Positions 18,590 to 27,068 of a stretch of DNA of 64,000 nucleotides are shown piece after piece (positions within the stretch are counted from its first letter, which is position 1; every line of letters begins with the position of its first letter). The position numbers and the translations under genes were made by a program. This stretch comes from Venatoribacter pacificus (lineage in GTDB: Bacteria; Pseudomonadota; Gammaproteobacteria; Pseudomonadales; Oceanobacteraceae): the NCBI RefSeq assembly GCF_025318105.1, contig NZ_JAOANI010000028.1, positions 605,950-669,949 on the forward strand, in the 5' to 3' direction. The notes beneath the pieces were generated by a model, which ran no database searches, was not told the origin of the DNA, and saw nothing but the letters and a program-made list of their open reading frames with translations.

Positions 18590-19387
18590 GTGGCTGAATT
18601 AATCAATCTGGTGCGCGAGTCTGACAGCGAAGCGCGTGCCTTGTGCGAACAATATGGGTTAATACCCGGCACAAAAGCCTTGCTGCAGCAGGACGGTTTT
18701 CACCTGTGCTTTGATTATGATGGTCTGAGCTTACGCCAGGGGAATAATCCACGCACCGCTGTGCGGGTTGATTTCTCTGCCGGTAAGGCGGCGCACCGGC
18801 GTAAATTTGGTGGTGGTCTGGGGCAGGATATTGCCAAGGCCGTTGGCGTAAGCGGGCAATATAAACCGTCGGTACTGGATGCAACGGCAGGCCTTGGGCG
18901 CGACAGTTTTGTGCTGGCGACGCTGGGCTGCCATGTCCGTGCGCATGAGCGTCAGCCGGTGGTGGCCGCGTTACTGGCCGACGGTCTGGCCCGTGGTGCT
19001 AATGATCCGGATATCGCGGAGATTATTGCCCGTATCCGCTTGTGCTTTGGCAGCAGTCACGATTTATTGGTCGCGGAATCCGACCCGCAGTTACAGCCGG
19101 ATGTGGTGTATCTGGATCCGATGTTTGATCATGATCCGAAAGCGACCGCCCAGGTTAAAAAAGACATGCAGGCCTTTCGCGATATTGTCGGGCAGGATAC
19201 CGACGCCGATGATCTGCTGGAACGTGCCCTTGCCTGTGCCCGTTGCCGGGTAGTGGTGAAGCGGGCGCGTAAGGCTGAGCCGCTGGCCGGTAAGAAAGCC
19301 ACTTTTGCCTTAACCGGTAAAGCCAACCGCTTTGATGTCTATGTAAAAGCCAAAGTCGCGCCCTGGGAACCCCCGGCGGCTGAATAA
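18590..19387 (+). CDS. rsmJ: 16S rRNA (guanine-1516-N2)-methyltransferase RsmJ
   Basis: RsmJ methylates G1516 of 16S rRNA. The 265-aa protein has the SAM site VLDATAGLGRDSFVLATLGC, followed by the acidic VRAHERQPVV, and the catalytic-region motif DVVYLDPMFDHDPKATAQVKK with the typical DPMF sequence of this family. It starts at GTG 18590, close behind uppP. A terminator lies 8 bases past the stop, so the tsaB-uppP-rsmJ set ends here. Confidence 0.93.
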   Translation: MAELINLVRESDSEARALCEQYGLIPGTKALLQQDGFHLCFDYDGLSLRQGNNPRTAVRVDFSAGKAAHRRKFGGGLGQDIAKAVGVSGQYKPSVLDATAGLGRDSFVLATLGCHVRAHERQPVVAALLADGLARGANDPDIAEIIARIRLCFGSSHDLLVAESDPQLQPDVVYLDPMFDHDPKATAQVKKDMQAFRDIVGQDTDADDLLERALACARCRVVVKRARKAEPLAGKKATFALTGKANRFDVYVKAKVAPWEPPAAE

Positions 19388-19394
19388 CAGACAT

Positions 19395-19420
19395 AAAAAA
19401 CCGGCCACGGCCGGTTTTTT
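19395..19420. terminator. Bidirectional terminator between rsmJ and plsB
   Basis: AAAAAACCGGC / GCCGGTTTTTT stem of 11 bp with a CACG loop; it can serve rsmJ on the plus strand and plsB on the minus strand. Confidence 0.88.
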
Positions 19421-19435
19421 ATGCTCTTAGCAGGC

Positions 19436-21889
19436 TTAAACGCTGCGCAGAATACTCTGGCGCAGAGCACCGTCTAATACTTCTTCCAGAGCACTGGTCA
19501 GGGTGTCCAGTTCATTGCTGAAGGTCAGCTTGTCATCGCTGTTCTTAGCCAGTAATTGTTCACTGACCAGTTGCTGAATCAGTGTGCGGAACAGTGATTT
19601 ATCGAAAAACTCCGGCGCATTAATGCCGTACAGCAAGCTGATGCGCTGAGCCAGTAACGTGCATTGTTCTTCCAGTTCTTTAGCGCTGAGTTCGCCCGAG
19701 CCTTTGCGGCTGAGTACACTCAGGGTGAGGAAATAACGCTCCAGTGTTTGCATCACGTTAGCGGCCAGACCTTCCAGCAGAGCAAATTCATTACTGCTGG
19801 CCGGTGTGGCGTGATAGCCCTTATCGTTCAGGTGCAGATAGCCACACTCGACCAGAGTGTCCAGCCAGCGCTGCACTTCACTGCTTAATTCACTGCTGTT
19901 CCAGTGCAGGAATAATTCAGCCTGCAGGTAAGGGTAGAAGCTGGCCACCATCTCCTGTACCTGTTCACCACTGTAGCGCTGGTTGTTAACAAACAAACAG
20001 GCGAGCAATGACGGCAGGGCGATTAAATGCAGTACGTTGTTGCGGTAATAGGTCAGGGTTACGGCCTGACGGTCGCTGGTCTGAATTAAATCGCCCAGCG
20101 GGTGTTTGGAGCGTGATACAGCATCCAGTTTCTCTGCGTAAGCCAGCCATTCGGTGCCATTACCGTCGGGCAGCGCGGTCAGCTTACTGTAGGGGTTCTG
20201 TGCCAGCAGATTGCGGTACGACTCCATCTGCACAATCAGTTGTTGCTCATCCATGGCCTGACGCGGAGCCGACAAAATAGCCAGCGCAATCAGGTTGATC
20301 GGATTAACCGAAGCAGCACCGTTAATGCCGGTGACCACTTCTTTGGCCAGCTGATCGACCACTGTCGGCGCCCAGTCCGGACGGTAATCACAGGCACTGT
20401 AATCTTCAGCGCGCCATTGTGGACGTTGCTGGTTAAGGAATTCGGTGAAATAAATCGGCTCACCAAAGGTAACGTTTACCTTACCAAAAGAGCGCTTGAA
20501 CGAACGCAGAGTGCCGACAACGCCGACCAGACTTTCTTTTTTCTTCTGTTGGCCACGCAGCTCACCCAGATAGCTGTTGGCTTCGAAGACTTTTTCATAG
20601 CCGGTATACACCGGTACAAAGATGATGGGTTTGCGTGAATCGCGCAGATAGCTGCGCAGGGTCATCGCCAGCATGCCGGCCTTGGGGTTCAGCGTACGGC
20701 CAGTTCGTGAGCGTCCACCTTCGACAAAATACTCGGTAGCGTAGCCGCCGGAAAATACCGAATGCAGGTATTCATCAAATACTGCGGCGTAGAGTTTATT
20801 GTCGCGGAAGGTGCGGCGCATAAAGAAGGCACCACCGCGACGCAGAATCGGCCCGACAACCGGCATGTTCAGGTTAATGCCGGCGGCAATCTGTGGCAGC
20901 TGTAAGCCATGGTGATAGAGTACATAAGACAGCAGCAGGTAATCAATATGACTGCGGTGGCAGGGGACGTAAATGATTTCGTTATCTTTGCTGATGTCTT
21001 TCAGGTTTTCGATGTTGTGCAGCGAAATACCGTCGTAAATTTTATTCCATACCCAGGTCAGTAATACATCCAGAAAGCGCACATTGGTGTAGGAAATGTT
21101 CGAAGCAATTTCGTCAGCGTATTTCAGCGCTTTCTGTTGCGCCTTGGCTTTACTGATTCCCTGAGTGGCCACTTCTTCTTCAATAGCTTTCAGTACCTGC
21201 GGTTTGTGCGGAATCTGATGCACCAGTGTGCGGCGGTGGGATAAATCCGGCCCCAATACGGAAGCGGAAACCTGACGGTTATGCACACGCAGTACGCGTG
21301 CTACTTTACGCGCCAACATTTCCGGCGATTTACCGGGCTCGTACAATTCACGCAGAGACATCGGACGGCTGAAATGAACAAAGGTATTACGGCCATTGAG
21401 CAAAATAGCCATCAAGGTAAATAGACGGCCACCAAGAGTGCCGCTGTTTTGCAGCCAGATGCGCAGGAATGAACCTTCTTTTTCCGGTGCACGGCCCCAG
21501 AATACCCGCACAGGAACCACCTGAATATCGCGCTCATCCTGTTCCGCCAGCCATTCGGCCTGACGCACCAGCTGTTTGGCCACAATCGGCGTGCCCTGTT
21601 TGCGAAACGGTGTACCAGCGCGGCGATAAATATTAAAAAAGGGTTTGCCTGGCAGGCGGCGTTCAATCCGGTCCTGGTGTGGACTGCCCCAGCCCAGTTT
21701 TTTCACTTCGGCATCAATTACCAGTTGTTCCGCATGGGACGGGTAAAGCATGGCATAGATGATTGGCTTGTCAGGGTCGAGGTTGAAGTCTTTAATGTCC
21801 GGCCCGATGATTTGGGTTTTGATAACGCCATACAGCCATTTTTGTTGCCAGCGAAACAGGGTGCTGCGAATTTTTTTAATGATGTTCAT
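19436..21889 (-). CDS. plsB: Glycerol-3-phosphate 1-O-acyltransferase PlsB
   Basis: PlsB acylates glycerol 3-phosphate at sn-1 with acyl-CoA or acyl-ACP, the first step of phospholipid synthesis, at the inner membrane. The four acyltransferase motifs are visible: I, VPCHRSHIDYLLLSYVLY with the catalytic His-x4-Asp; II, GAFFMRRTF; III, FVEGGRSRTGRTL; IV, IIFVPVYTGYEKVFE. From ATG 21889 (MNIIKKIRSTLFRW) the protein is 817 aa (E. coli 807); the 12 codons upstream lack family similarity and GAGAG lies just before the ATG. Single gene on the minus strand. Confidence 0.96.
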   Translation of the reverse strand: MNIIKKIRSTLFRWQQKWLYGVIKTQIIGPDIKDFNLDPDKPIIYAMLYPSHAEQLVIDAEVKKLGWGSPHQDRIERRLPGKPFFNIYRRAGTPFRKQGTPIVAKQLVRQAEWLAEQDERDIQVVPVRVFWGRAPEKEGSFLRIWLQNSGTLGGRLFTLMAILLNGRNTFVHFSRPMSLRELYEPGKSPEMLARKVARVLRVHNRQVSASVLGPDLSHRRTLVHQIPHKPQVLKAIEEEVATQGISKAKAQQKALKYADEIASNISYTNVRFLDVLLTWVWNKIYDGISLHNIENLKDISKDNEIIYVPCHRSHIDYLLLSYVLYHHGLQLPQIAAGINLNMPVVGPILRRGGAFFMRRTFRDNKLYAAVFDEYLHSVFSGGYATEYFVEGGRSRTGRTLNPKAGMLAMTLRSYLRDSRKPIIFVPVYTGYEKVFEANSYLGELRGQQKKKESLVGVVGTLRSFKRSFGKVNVTFGEPIYFTEFLNQQRPQWRAEDYSACDYRPDWAPTVVDQLAKEVVTGINGAASVNPINLIALAILSAPRQAMDEQQLIVQMESYRNLLAQNPYSKLTALPDGNGTEWLAYAEKLDAVSRSKHPLGDLIQTSDRQAVTLTYYRNNVLHLIALPSLLACLFVNNQRYSGEQVQEMVASFYPYLQAELFLHWNSSELSSEVQRWLDTLVECGYLHLNDKGYHATPASSNEFALLEGLAANVMQTLERYFLTLSVLSRKGSGELSAKELEEQCTLLAQRISLLYGINAPEFFDKSLFRTLIQQLVSEQLLAKNSDDKLTFSNELDTLTSALEEVLDGALRQSILRSV

Positions 21890-22200
21890 AGTTACTCTCT
21901 GGTGTGTCTGCGGGTCGTGACGCACCCGCGCTGTAAATGCCTGCGGAGTTTACCTTGCAAGCTTGCCGGTTTAAACGGTCTGATTACTCCGCAACAGCAG
22001 GAATCGCCTGTCGTTTGCGCAGTGAGCGGGTTTTGTAATGCCGCCGCCAGAGTAAATACAGGTCTTTTACCGACAGATATCGGGTCGCCGGCAGATGGCA
22101 GGAAACTAAATTTTATCTTAGTGGTCTGGTTTTAACCTTTTTACTGTTGTGATACGCGCCGGATGTCAGCTCATCCGGATGCGGCAGATAGGGAGTCAAA
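21890..22200. other. Divergent intergenic region, plsB / ABC system
   Basis: 311 bases between divergently transcribed plsB and the ABC operon. It must hold both promoters. A GCCGGATG-TCAGCT-CATCCGG hairpin lies at about 22159-22179. No coding region is supported. Confidence 0.5.
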
Positions 22201-23118
22201 ATGATCGAAGTTCAACATCTGACCAAGCGTTTCGGCAGTTTTACTGCGGTAAACGATCTCTCTTTTGAAGTCCGGCCCGGCGAAGTGCTGGGTTTTCTCG
22301 GACCGAATGGCGCCGGTAAATCGACCACCATGAAAATGCTGACGGGCTTTCTGCCTGTAACCTCCGGCAGCGTGCGTATTGGCGGGCATGATGTCGCACA
22401 GGATCCGGTCGCGGTTAAACGTCAGATGGGTTATTTGCCGGAGGGGGCTCCCAGTTACGGCGACATGACCGTTCTCGCCTTCTTACGCTTTATTGGCGAA
22501 ATTCGTGGTTATCACGGTGCGCAATTGCGCCAGCGCCTGCTGAAGGTGGTCGACCAGGTAGGGCTGCAGCAGGTACTTAAGCAGCCGGTGCATACCTTAT
22601 CCAAAGGGTATAAGCGTCGGGTCGGGTTGGCTCAGACGCTGCTGCACGATCCGGCCATTATGATTCTGGATGAGCCAACCGACGGCCTTGACCCGAATCA
22701 GAAACAGCAGGTTCGCCAACTGATCGCCAATCTGGCTGAAGATAAAATGGTGATTATTTCCACTCATATTCTCGAAGAAGTCTCAGCGGTTTGCTCGCGC
22801 GCGATGATTATTGCCGCAGGTGAAAAAGTCGCCGACGGTACCCCGGCCGAACTGGAGGCCCGCTCGCGTTATCATCAGGCCATTTCGGTGCGTTTTCAGC
22901 AACCGGTCAATGCTGCGGCGGCTTTTGCTGCGCTGGCCGAAATCAGTGAAGTCGACGAGCTGGAACAAGGACAAAGTTACCTCTTATTCCCGCAGCCGGG
23001 CGCGCGTCCGTATCACGCGGTCAATGCCCTGATCGAACAACAGGGTTGGGAAGTGGACACGCTGCATATTGAGCGTGGCCGCCTGGATGATGTTTTCCGT
23101 CAGCTGACCGGAGTCTGA
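22201..23118 (+). CDS. ABC transporter ATP-binding protein (GldA/CcmA type)
   Basis: ATPase subunit of an ABC-2 exporter-like system (305 aa). Walker A is GFLGPNGAGKSTTMKML, the Q-loop region is MGYLPEGAPSYGDMTV, the ABC signature is LSKGYKRRVGLAQTLL, Walker B is IMILDEPTDGLDPNQ, and the H-loop is IISTHILEE. The MTVLAFLRFIGEIRG segment and C-terminal domain match the group paired with Gld-type permeases. It is followed after 7 bases by a permease and then a large auxiliary protein, the three-gene arrangement known from GldA-GldF-GldG in Bacteroidetes and widespread in proteobacteria with unknown substrate. Confidence 0.9.
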   Translation: MIEVQHLTKRFGSFTAVNDLSFEVRPGEVLGFLGPNGAGKSTTMKMLTGFLPVTSGSVRIGGHDVAQDPVAVKRQMGYLPEGAPSYGDMTVLAFLRFIGEIRGYHGAQLRQRLLKVVDQVGLQQVLKQPVHTLSKGYKRRVGLAQTLLHDPAIMILDEPTDGLDPNQKQQVRQLIANLAEDKMVIISTHILEEVSAVCSRAMIIAAGEKVADGTPAELEARSRYHQAISVRFQQPVNAAAAFAALAEISEVDELEQGQSYLLFPQPGARPYHAVNALIEQQGWEVDTLHIERGRLDDVFRQLTGV

Positions 23119-23125
23119 TACTGCC

Positions 23126-23860
23126 ATGAACACATTATTTACCATTTGTAAGCGCGAATTCTCGGCCTATTTTTCTACGCCGGTTGCGTACGTTTTTATT
23201 TTAATATTTCTGGTCATGTCCGGCGTTTTTACCTTTTATCTGGGTAACTTTTATCAACGCGGACAGGCCGATTTATTGCCTTTTTTTAATTTCCATCCCT
23301 GGCTGTATTTGTTTTTTATGCCGGCTGTGGCAATGGGATTATGGTCGCAGGAGCGCCAGTTGGGCACCATTGAATTACTGATGACGCTGCCTGTTACGCT
23401 GTGGCAGGCCGTACTGGGTAAATTTCTCGCTGCGTGGTTTTTTGCCGGCCTGGCGTTGCTGTTAACCATACCGCTGTGGATTACCGTTAATTATCTTGGC
23501 ACACCGGATAACGGTGTGATTCTGGCCAGTTATCTTGGTAGTTGGTTAATGGCCGGTGCGTTTATTGCGGTGGGCTCCTGCATGTCGGCCCTCAGCCGTA
23601 ATCAGATTGTCGCCTTTATTCTGACCGTGGTGGTGTGCTTTGTGTTGATGCTCAGTGGTTTTCCGCTGGTGCTGGATGTGTTCCGTGGCTGGGCCGGAGA
23701 AGGGCTGCTGGATTTAATTGCCAGTCTGAGTTTTCTGACGCATTTTGAAGCGCTGTCACGTGGCGTTGTCGACATCCGCGATTTGCTCTATTTCGTGCTG
23801 GTGATCGTGGTGTGGCTGGTGGCTACCACTCAGGTTTTAACCGTTAAAAAATCCGTATAA
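23126..23860 (+). CDS. ABC-2 type permease (GldF-like)
   Basis: Six-helix membrane protein (244 aa), starting MNTLFTICKREFSAYFSTPVAYVFILIFLVMSG, a typical ABC-2 permease opening. The segments QERQLGTIELLMTLPVTLWQAVLGKFLAAW and GSCMSALSRNQIVAFI are characteristic of the GldF / CcmB-like permeases. It is encoded 7 bases after the ATPase and 18 bases before the auxiliary gene. The substrate is unknown; in Flavobacterium the homologues are tied to gliding, which cannot be carried over to this organism. Confidence 0.88.
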   Translation: MNTLFTICKREFSAYFSTPVAYVFILIFLVMSGVFTFYLGNFYQRGQADLLPFFNFHPWLYLFFMPAVAMGLWSQERQLGTIELLMTLPVTLWQAVLGKFLAAWFFAGLALLLTIPLWITVNYLGTPDNGVILASYLGSWLMAGAFIAVGSCMSALSRNQIVAFILTVVVCFVLMLSGFPLVLDVFRGWAGEGLLDLIASLSFLTHFEALSRGVVDIRDLLYFVLVIVVWLVATTQVLTVKKSV

Positions 23861-23878
23861 ACAGGGCAGGAGACCGAT

Positions 23879-25843
23879 ATGAAATTCAAACTGTTTTCGC
23901 TTCTGGCGCTGTTGCTGGGGTTTATTGGCGGCGCGTTTTTACTGAACCAGCTGGGCAGTGGCGCACGTCTCGATTTAACCGAACAGAAACTCTACACGCT
24001 GTCAGTAGGAACGCGGAATATTCTGGCACAGCTAAACCACCCGGTTGAACTGGAGCTGTATTTTTCGCAAAAGGCCAGTGCCGATCTGGTAAAGGTGCGC
24101 GCTTATGAGCAGCGTGTGCGGGAATTACTGGACGAATATGTGATGCTGTCTGGCGGTAAACTCAGCCTGAAGGTGGTTGATCCGGCGCCGTTCTCGGAAG
24201 AAGAAGATCAGGCCACAGCCTATGGGCTGCAGGCCGTGCCGGTATCGGTCAGTGGCGATAATTTGTATTTTGGCCTGGTAGCCAAAGCTCAATTACCGCT
24301 GGCGGAGCCTGCTGCTGAGCCGCAAGACGAGAATGATGTGCACAGCGACGATAGCAGCGCAGCTGAGCACAATGATACTGCGCCGGATAAGGCAGCCGCT
24401 GAGCAGGCGGTCGCCACACAAGAGCATGTTGCTAAGCTGCCCTTTTTACAGCCCGACCGTGAAGCTTTTCTTGAGTATGAAATTACTCAGCTGATTTATC
24501 AGGTGCAGCAAACCCAACCGGTGGTGATCGGTTTACTCAGTGGTCTGGATGTGCGCGGAGGCTTTAATCCACAAACCGGCCGTCCGGCGCCGGCCTGGAT
24601 GGCGATTGATCAGCTTGATGGCCCCTACGAAATACGCTCACTGACGGCCGGACTGGATCATATCGACGACGATATCGATCTGCTGCTACTGGTGCAGCCA
24701 CCGGAGTTAACCGATACCGCACTGTACGCTATTGACCAGTTTGCGTTAAAAGGCGGTCGCGTACTGGCGTTTCTGGATCCGGTGGCTGAAACGGCACCTA
24801 ATGGTGGCCTGATGGGGATGGGCGACAGCGGCTCGGCCAGCAGCCTGAATACCTTGCTGAAGAGCTGGGGGGTAGGCTGGAATCCGGACCAGGTTGTACT
24901 GGATGCGACCAATGCGCTGGTGGTTAATCAGGGGCCGGGTCGTCCGCCGCTGCGCCACTTTGGTTTGCTTGCACTGCATCCGGAAAGCCTGAATGCCGAT
25001 GATGTGGTTACCGCGCAGCTGGAAGCCATCAACCTCAGCAGTGTTGGTCATTTTACTGCGCTGGAAGATGCGACCAGTAGCGTAGAACCCTGGCTGTACA
25101 GCAGCCACGATTCGATGCTGACTGATGCCAATCGCTTGCGTATGGGCGGCGATTTAATGGCGCTGCAACGGGATTTTGTGCCCGCCAACGAAGAGTTTAA
25201 TCTGGCCGTGCGTGTGCAGGGCAAGGCGGCATCGGCTTTTCCGGACGGCGTTGATGGCAAGAAAGCGGATGGTCATCTGGCCACGACCGATCATCTGGCG
25301 GTAACCCTGGTGGCGGATACCGATGTGCTGTCTGACCGTTTGTGGGTACAGGTGCAGAACTTCTTTGGTCAACGTATTGCCTCGCCCTGGGCGGATAACG
25401 GCGCCTTATTGGTGAATCTGGCCGATCATCTGGGCGGCAGTGCCGACCTGATCAGCCTGCGTGCCCGCGGGCAATACAGCCGTCCGTTTGAGCGCGTGAA
25501 TACTTTACGCCGCGATGCCGAACAACAATTTCTGGCCAGCGAGCAGCGTTTGCAGCAGGAGCTGGAAGATACCGAGCAACAGCTGAGCGCTCTGCAAGAG
25601 CAGCGCGACGGTGATAGCGGTGTGCTGACGCTGTCGGCGGAACAGCAGGCCGCACTGGAGCAGTTTCAGCAGAAGAAAGTGGAAATCCGCAAAGAACTGC
25701 GCAATGTTCAGCATGAACTGGATAAAGACATCGAAGCGCTGGGCATGCGCCTGAAAGTGCTGAATATCGTTATCTTGCCGTTACTGTTTACTTTGCTGCT
25801 GTGGGGCGTGGTTGTCTGGCGCCGCCGCCGGCAAAGCCTCTGA
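23879..25843 (+). CDS. GldG-family ABC auxiliary protein
   Basis: A 654-aa protein with an N-terminal membrane helix (FKLFSLLALLLGFIGGAFLL), a large periplasmic part beginning RLDLTEQKLYTLSVGTRNIL (typical of GldG/ABC_transp_aux), and a C-terminal helix (~630-648) ending in an Arg-rich cytoplasmic tail. An acidic, Ala-rich insertion lies at about 140-185, and a Gln/Glu-rich coiled coil at about 545-625 precedes the last helix. It is the third gene of the ABC operon and should form a complex with the two upstream products. Substrate unknown. Confidence 0.86.
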   Translation: MKFKLFSLLALLLGFIGGAFLLNQLGSGARLDLTEQKLYTLSVGTRNILAQLNHPVELELYFSQKASADLVKVRAYEQRVRELLDEYVMLSGGKLSLKVVDPAPFSEEEDQATAYGLQAVPVSVSGDNLYFGLVAKAQLPLAEPAAEPQDENDVHSDDSSAAEHNDTAPDKAAAEQAVATQEHVAKLPFLQPDREAFLEYEITQLIYQVQQTQPVVIGLLSGLDVRGGFNPQTGRPAPAWMAIDQLDGPYEIRSLTAGLDHIDDDIDLLLLVQPPELTDTALYAIDQFALKGGRVLAFLDPVAETAPNGGLMGMGDSGSASSLNTLLKSWGVGWNPDQVVLDATNALVVNQGPGRPPLRHFGLLALHPESLNADDVVTAQLEAINLSSVGHFTALEDATSSVEPWLYSSHDSMLTDANRLRMGGDLMALQRDFVPANEEFNLAVRVQGKAASAFPDGVDGKKADGHLATTDHLAVTLVADTDVLSDRLWVQVQNFFGQRIASPWADNGALLVNLADHLGGSADLISLRARGQYSRPFERVNTLRRDAEQQFLASEQRLQQELEDTEQQLSALQEQRDGDSGVLTLSAEQQAALEQFQQKKVEIRKELRNVQHELDKDIEALGMRLKVLNIVILPLLFTLLLWGVVVWRRRRQSL

Positions 25844-25869
25844 TCATTTGATCAATGGTGCTAATAAAG

Positions 25870-25894
25870 AAGCCGGGTCGAGCCCGGCTTTTTT
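25870..25894 (+). terminator. Rho-independent terminator of the ABC operon
   Basis: AAGCCGGG / CCCGGCTT stem with a TCGAG loop, then a T run, 27 bases after the stop. Confidence 0.9.
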
Positions 25895-25925
25895 ATGCTC
25901 ACCTTTACTGCCCCTCGATGGGGTA

Positions 25926-26174
25926 TCAGTAATGCGGCGGCGGCGGTTCATCGCCGACGGCTTCACCGCCGGAGGGGTTTTGCTGCAGTTGTTCCAGTTT
26001 GCGGTGCATCAGCTGCATGGCTTGTTTGGCCAGCAGAAACTCCTGATTCAGGGTCACCATGTGGTCGTTCAGGCCATCGATGGTGTCTTCCAGAAAGGCA
26101 ATGCGCATCTCCATTTCGTCAATGCGTTGCTGGGCCTGCTGCGGTTTATCGGACGCCGGTGACTGTTGGCTCAT
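25926..26174 (-). CDS. slyX: SlyX family protein
   Basis: Small (82 aa) coiled-coil protein of unknown function. It has the heptad-like core RIDEMEMRIAFLEDTIDGLN and the diagnostic C-terminal ending EPPPPHY shared by SlyX proteins. In E. coli slyX lies near slyD/fkpA; here it lies between the ABC operon and a membrane cold-shock-domain gene transcribed divergently. Confidence 0.9.
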   Translation of the reverse strand: MSQQSPASDKPQQAQQRIDEMEMRIAFLEDTIDGLNDHMVTLNQEFLLAKQAMQLMHRKLEQLQQNPSGGEAVGDEPPPPHY

Positions 26175-26305
26175 AGGTGTGTTTATACCCTTTAGCTATC
26201 GTGTTGATTTTTTTAATGAATTGGGCTTTCATAGCCTTCTTGTCAAAGGCCTGCGGGCCAACGATTTTTACAGCTGTGATATTAACGAGTGATACGAGAG
26301 AACGC

Positions 26306-26797
26306 ATGGGTAAATTGATATTACGTAAAATTATTGTAGCGCTGGTGTTCGCTGCGATTGTTCCTTTCATTGTTGTCGGCATTTTTACTTCGCTGGTAAC
26401 AGGTCTGCAATTCACCGACGGCACGGCGCTGACAGCCGATAATCTGATGAACGTTGCCGGTATGACCGAGCTGCTGTTAGCCATTGCGGTGCTTACGCTG
26501 GTGACCAGTCTGCTGTCTGCTCAGTTGGTTCCTTCCCGCCGTCGTCGTTTCCGTTCCAGCGGTACCGTGGTGGAAAGCGATGTGGAAGACGGTCGTGAGC
26601 GTGGCATGGTTAAGTGGTTTAACGTGAAAAAAGGCTTTGGCTTTATCACCTGGGATCAGGGCGAAGATGTGTTCGTACATTTCCGTTCTATCCGCGGTCA
26701 GGGGCATCGCTCATTGACTGAAGGTCAGCGTGTGAAGTTCACTGTGGTGCGTGGTCAGAAAGGCCCGCAGGCAGAGGATGTATCAGCGGTTCGCTGA
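26306..26797 (+). CDS. Membrane-anchored cold-shock-domain protein
   Basis: A 163-aa protein with two hydrophobic helices (~9-31, IIVALVFAAIVPFIVVGIF, and ~52-72, MTELLLAIAVLTLVTSLL), a basic linker (PSRRRRFRSS), and a C-terminal cold-shock domain (~93-163). RNP1 is KGFGFITW and RNP2 is VFVHF, so single-stranded nucleic-acid binding is expected. The start at 26306 follows a purine-rich GAGAG; the frame is open further upstream but lacks a ribosome site. Tethering a CSD to the membrane is uncommon, and the role is unknown (perhaps membrane-localised RNA binding). Confidence 0.82.
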   Translation: MGKLILRKIIVALVFAAIVPFIVVGIFTSLVTGLQFTDGTALTADNLMNVAGMTELLLAIAVLTLVTSLLSAQLVPSRRRRFRSSGTVVESDVEDGRERGMVKWFNVKKGFGFITWDQGEDVFVHFRSIRGQGHRSLTEGQRVKFTVVRGQKGPQAEDVSAVR

Positions 26798-26810
26798 GTT
26801 TTGATCCAGA

Positions 26811-26844
26811 CACAAAAAAAGCGGCCATTGCCGCTTTTTTTGTG
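26811..26844. terminator. Bidirectional terminator between CSD gene and small ORF
   Basis: A 15-bp stem, CACAAAAAAAGCGGC / GCCGCTTTTTTTGTG, with a short loop, usable from both strands. Confidence 0.92.
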
Positions 26845-26861
26845 TCTGCCGTTTGGCGTTT

Positions 26862-26993
26862 TCAGGCCTTGCGGCTCGGTACGGTAAGCGCTGTATCGTG
26901 CACATCGGCCTGATGCAGATCGAGTTCATCGCAGCCCTGAGGCTCGGCGAACCATTGCAGAATCAGAGTGAAGTAGTGCCAGAGCAGTGTCAT
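26862..26993 (-). CDS. Small protein, 43 aa, hydrophobic N-terminus
   Basis: A short minus-strand frame starting MTLLWHYFTLILQWFAEPQG, followed by an acidic/His segment CDELDLHQADVHDTA and ending VPSRKA. A near-perfect Shine-Dalgarno sequence, GGGAGGA at 27001-27007, lies 7 bases ahead of the ATG (complement of 26991-26993). A strong bidirectional terminator follows 18 bases after the stop. This combination supports real translation. The aromatic, hydrophobic first 15 residues could be a short membrane-associated helix. It lies 75 bases downstream of suhB on the same strand and may share its transcript. No known family recognised. Confidence 0.6.
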   Translation of the reverse strand: MTLLWHYFTLILQWFAEPQGCDELDLHQADVHDTALTVPSRKA

Positions 26994-27068
26994 AACGAGT
27001 CCTCCCGCGTTGTCTTATCTGAGTGTAGACAGAGCGCGAGAGGATGCCAGACGGCAACGCTGAGTGAA

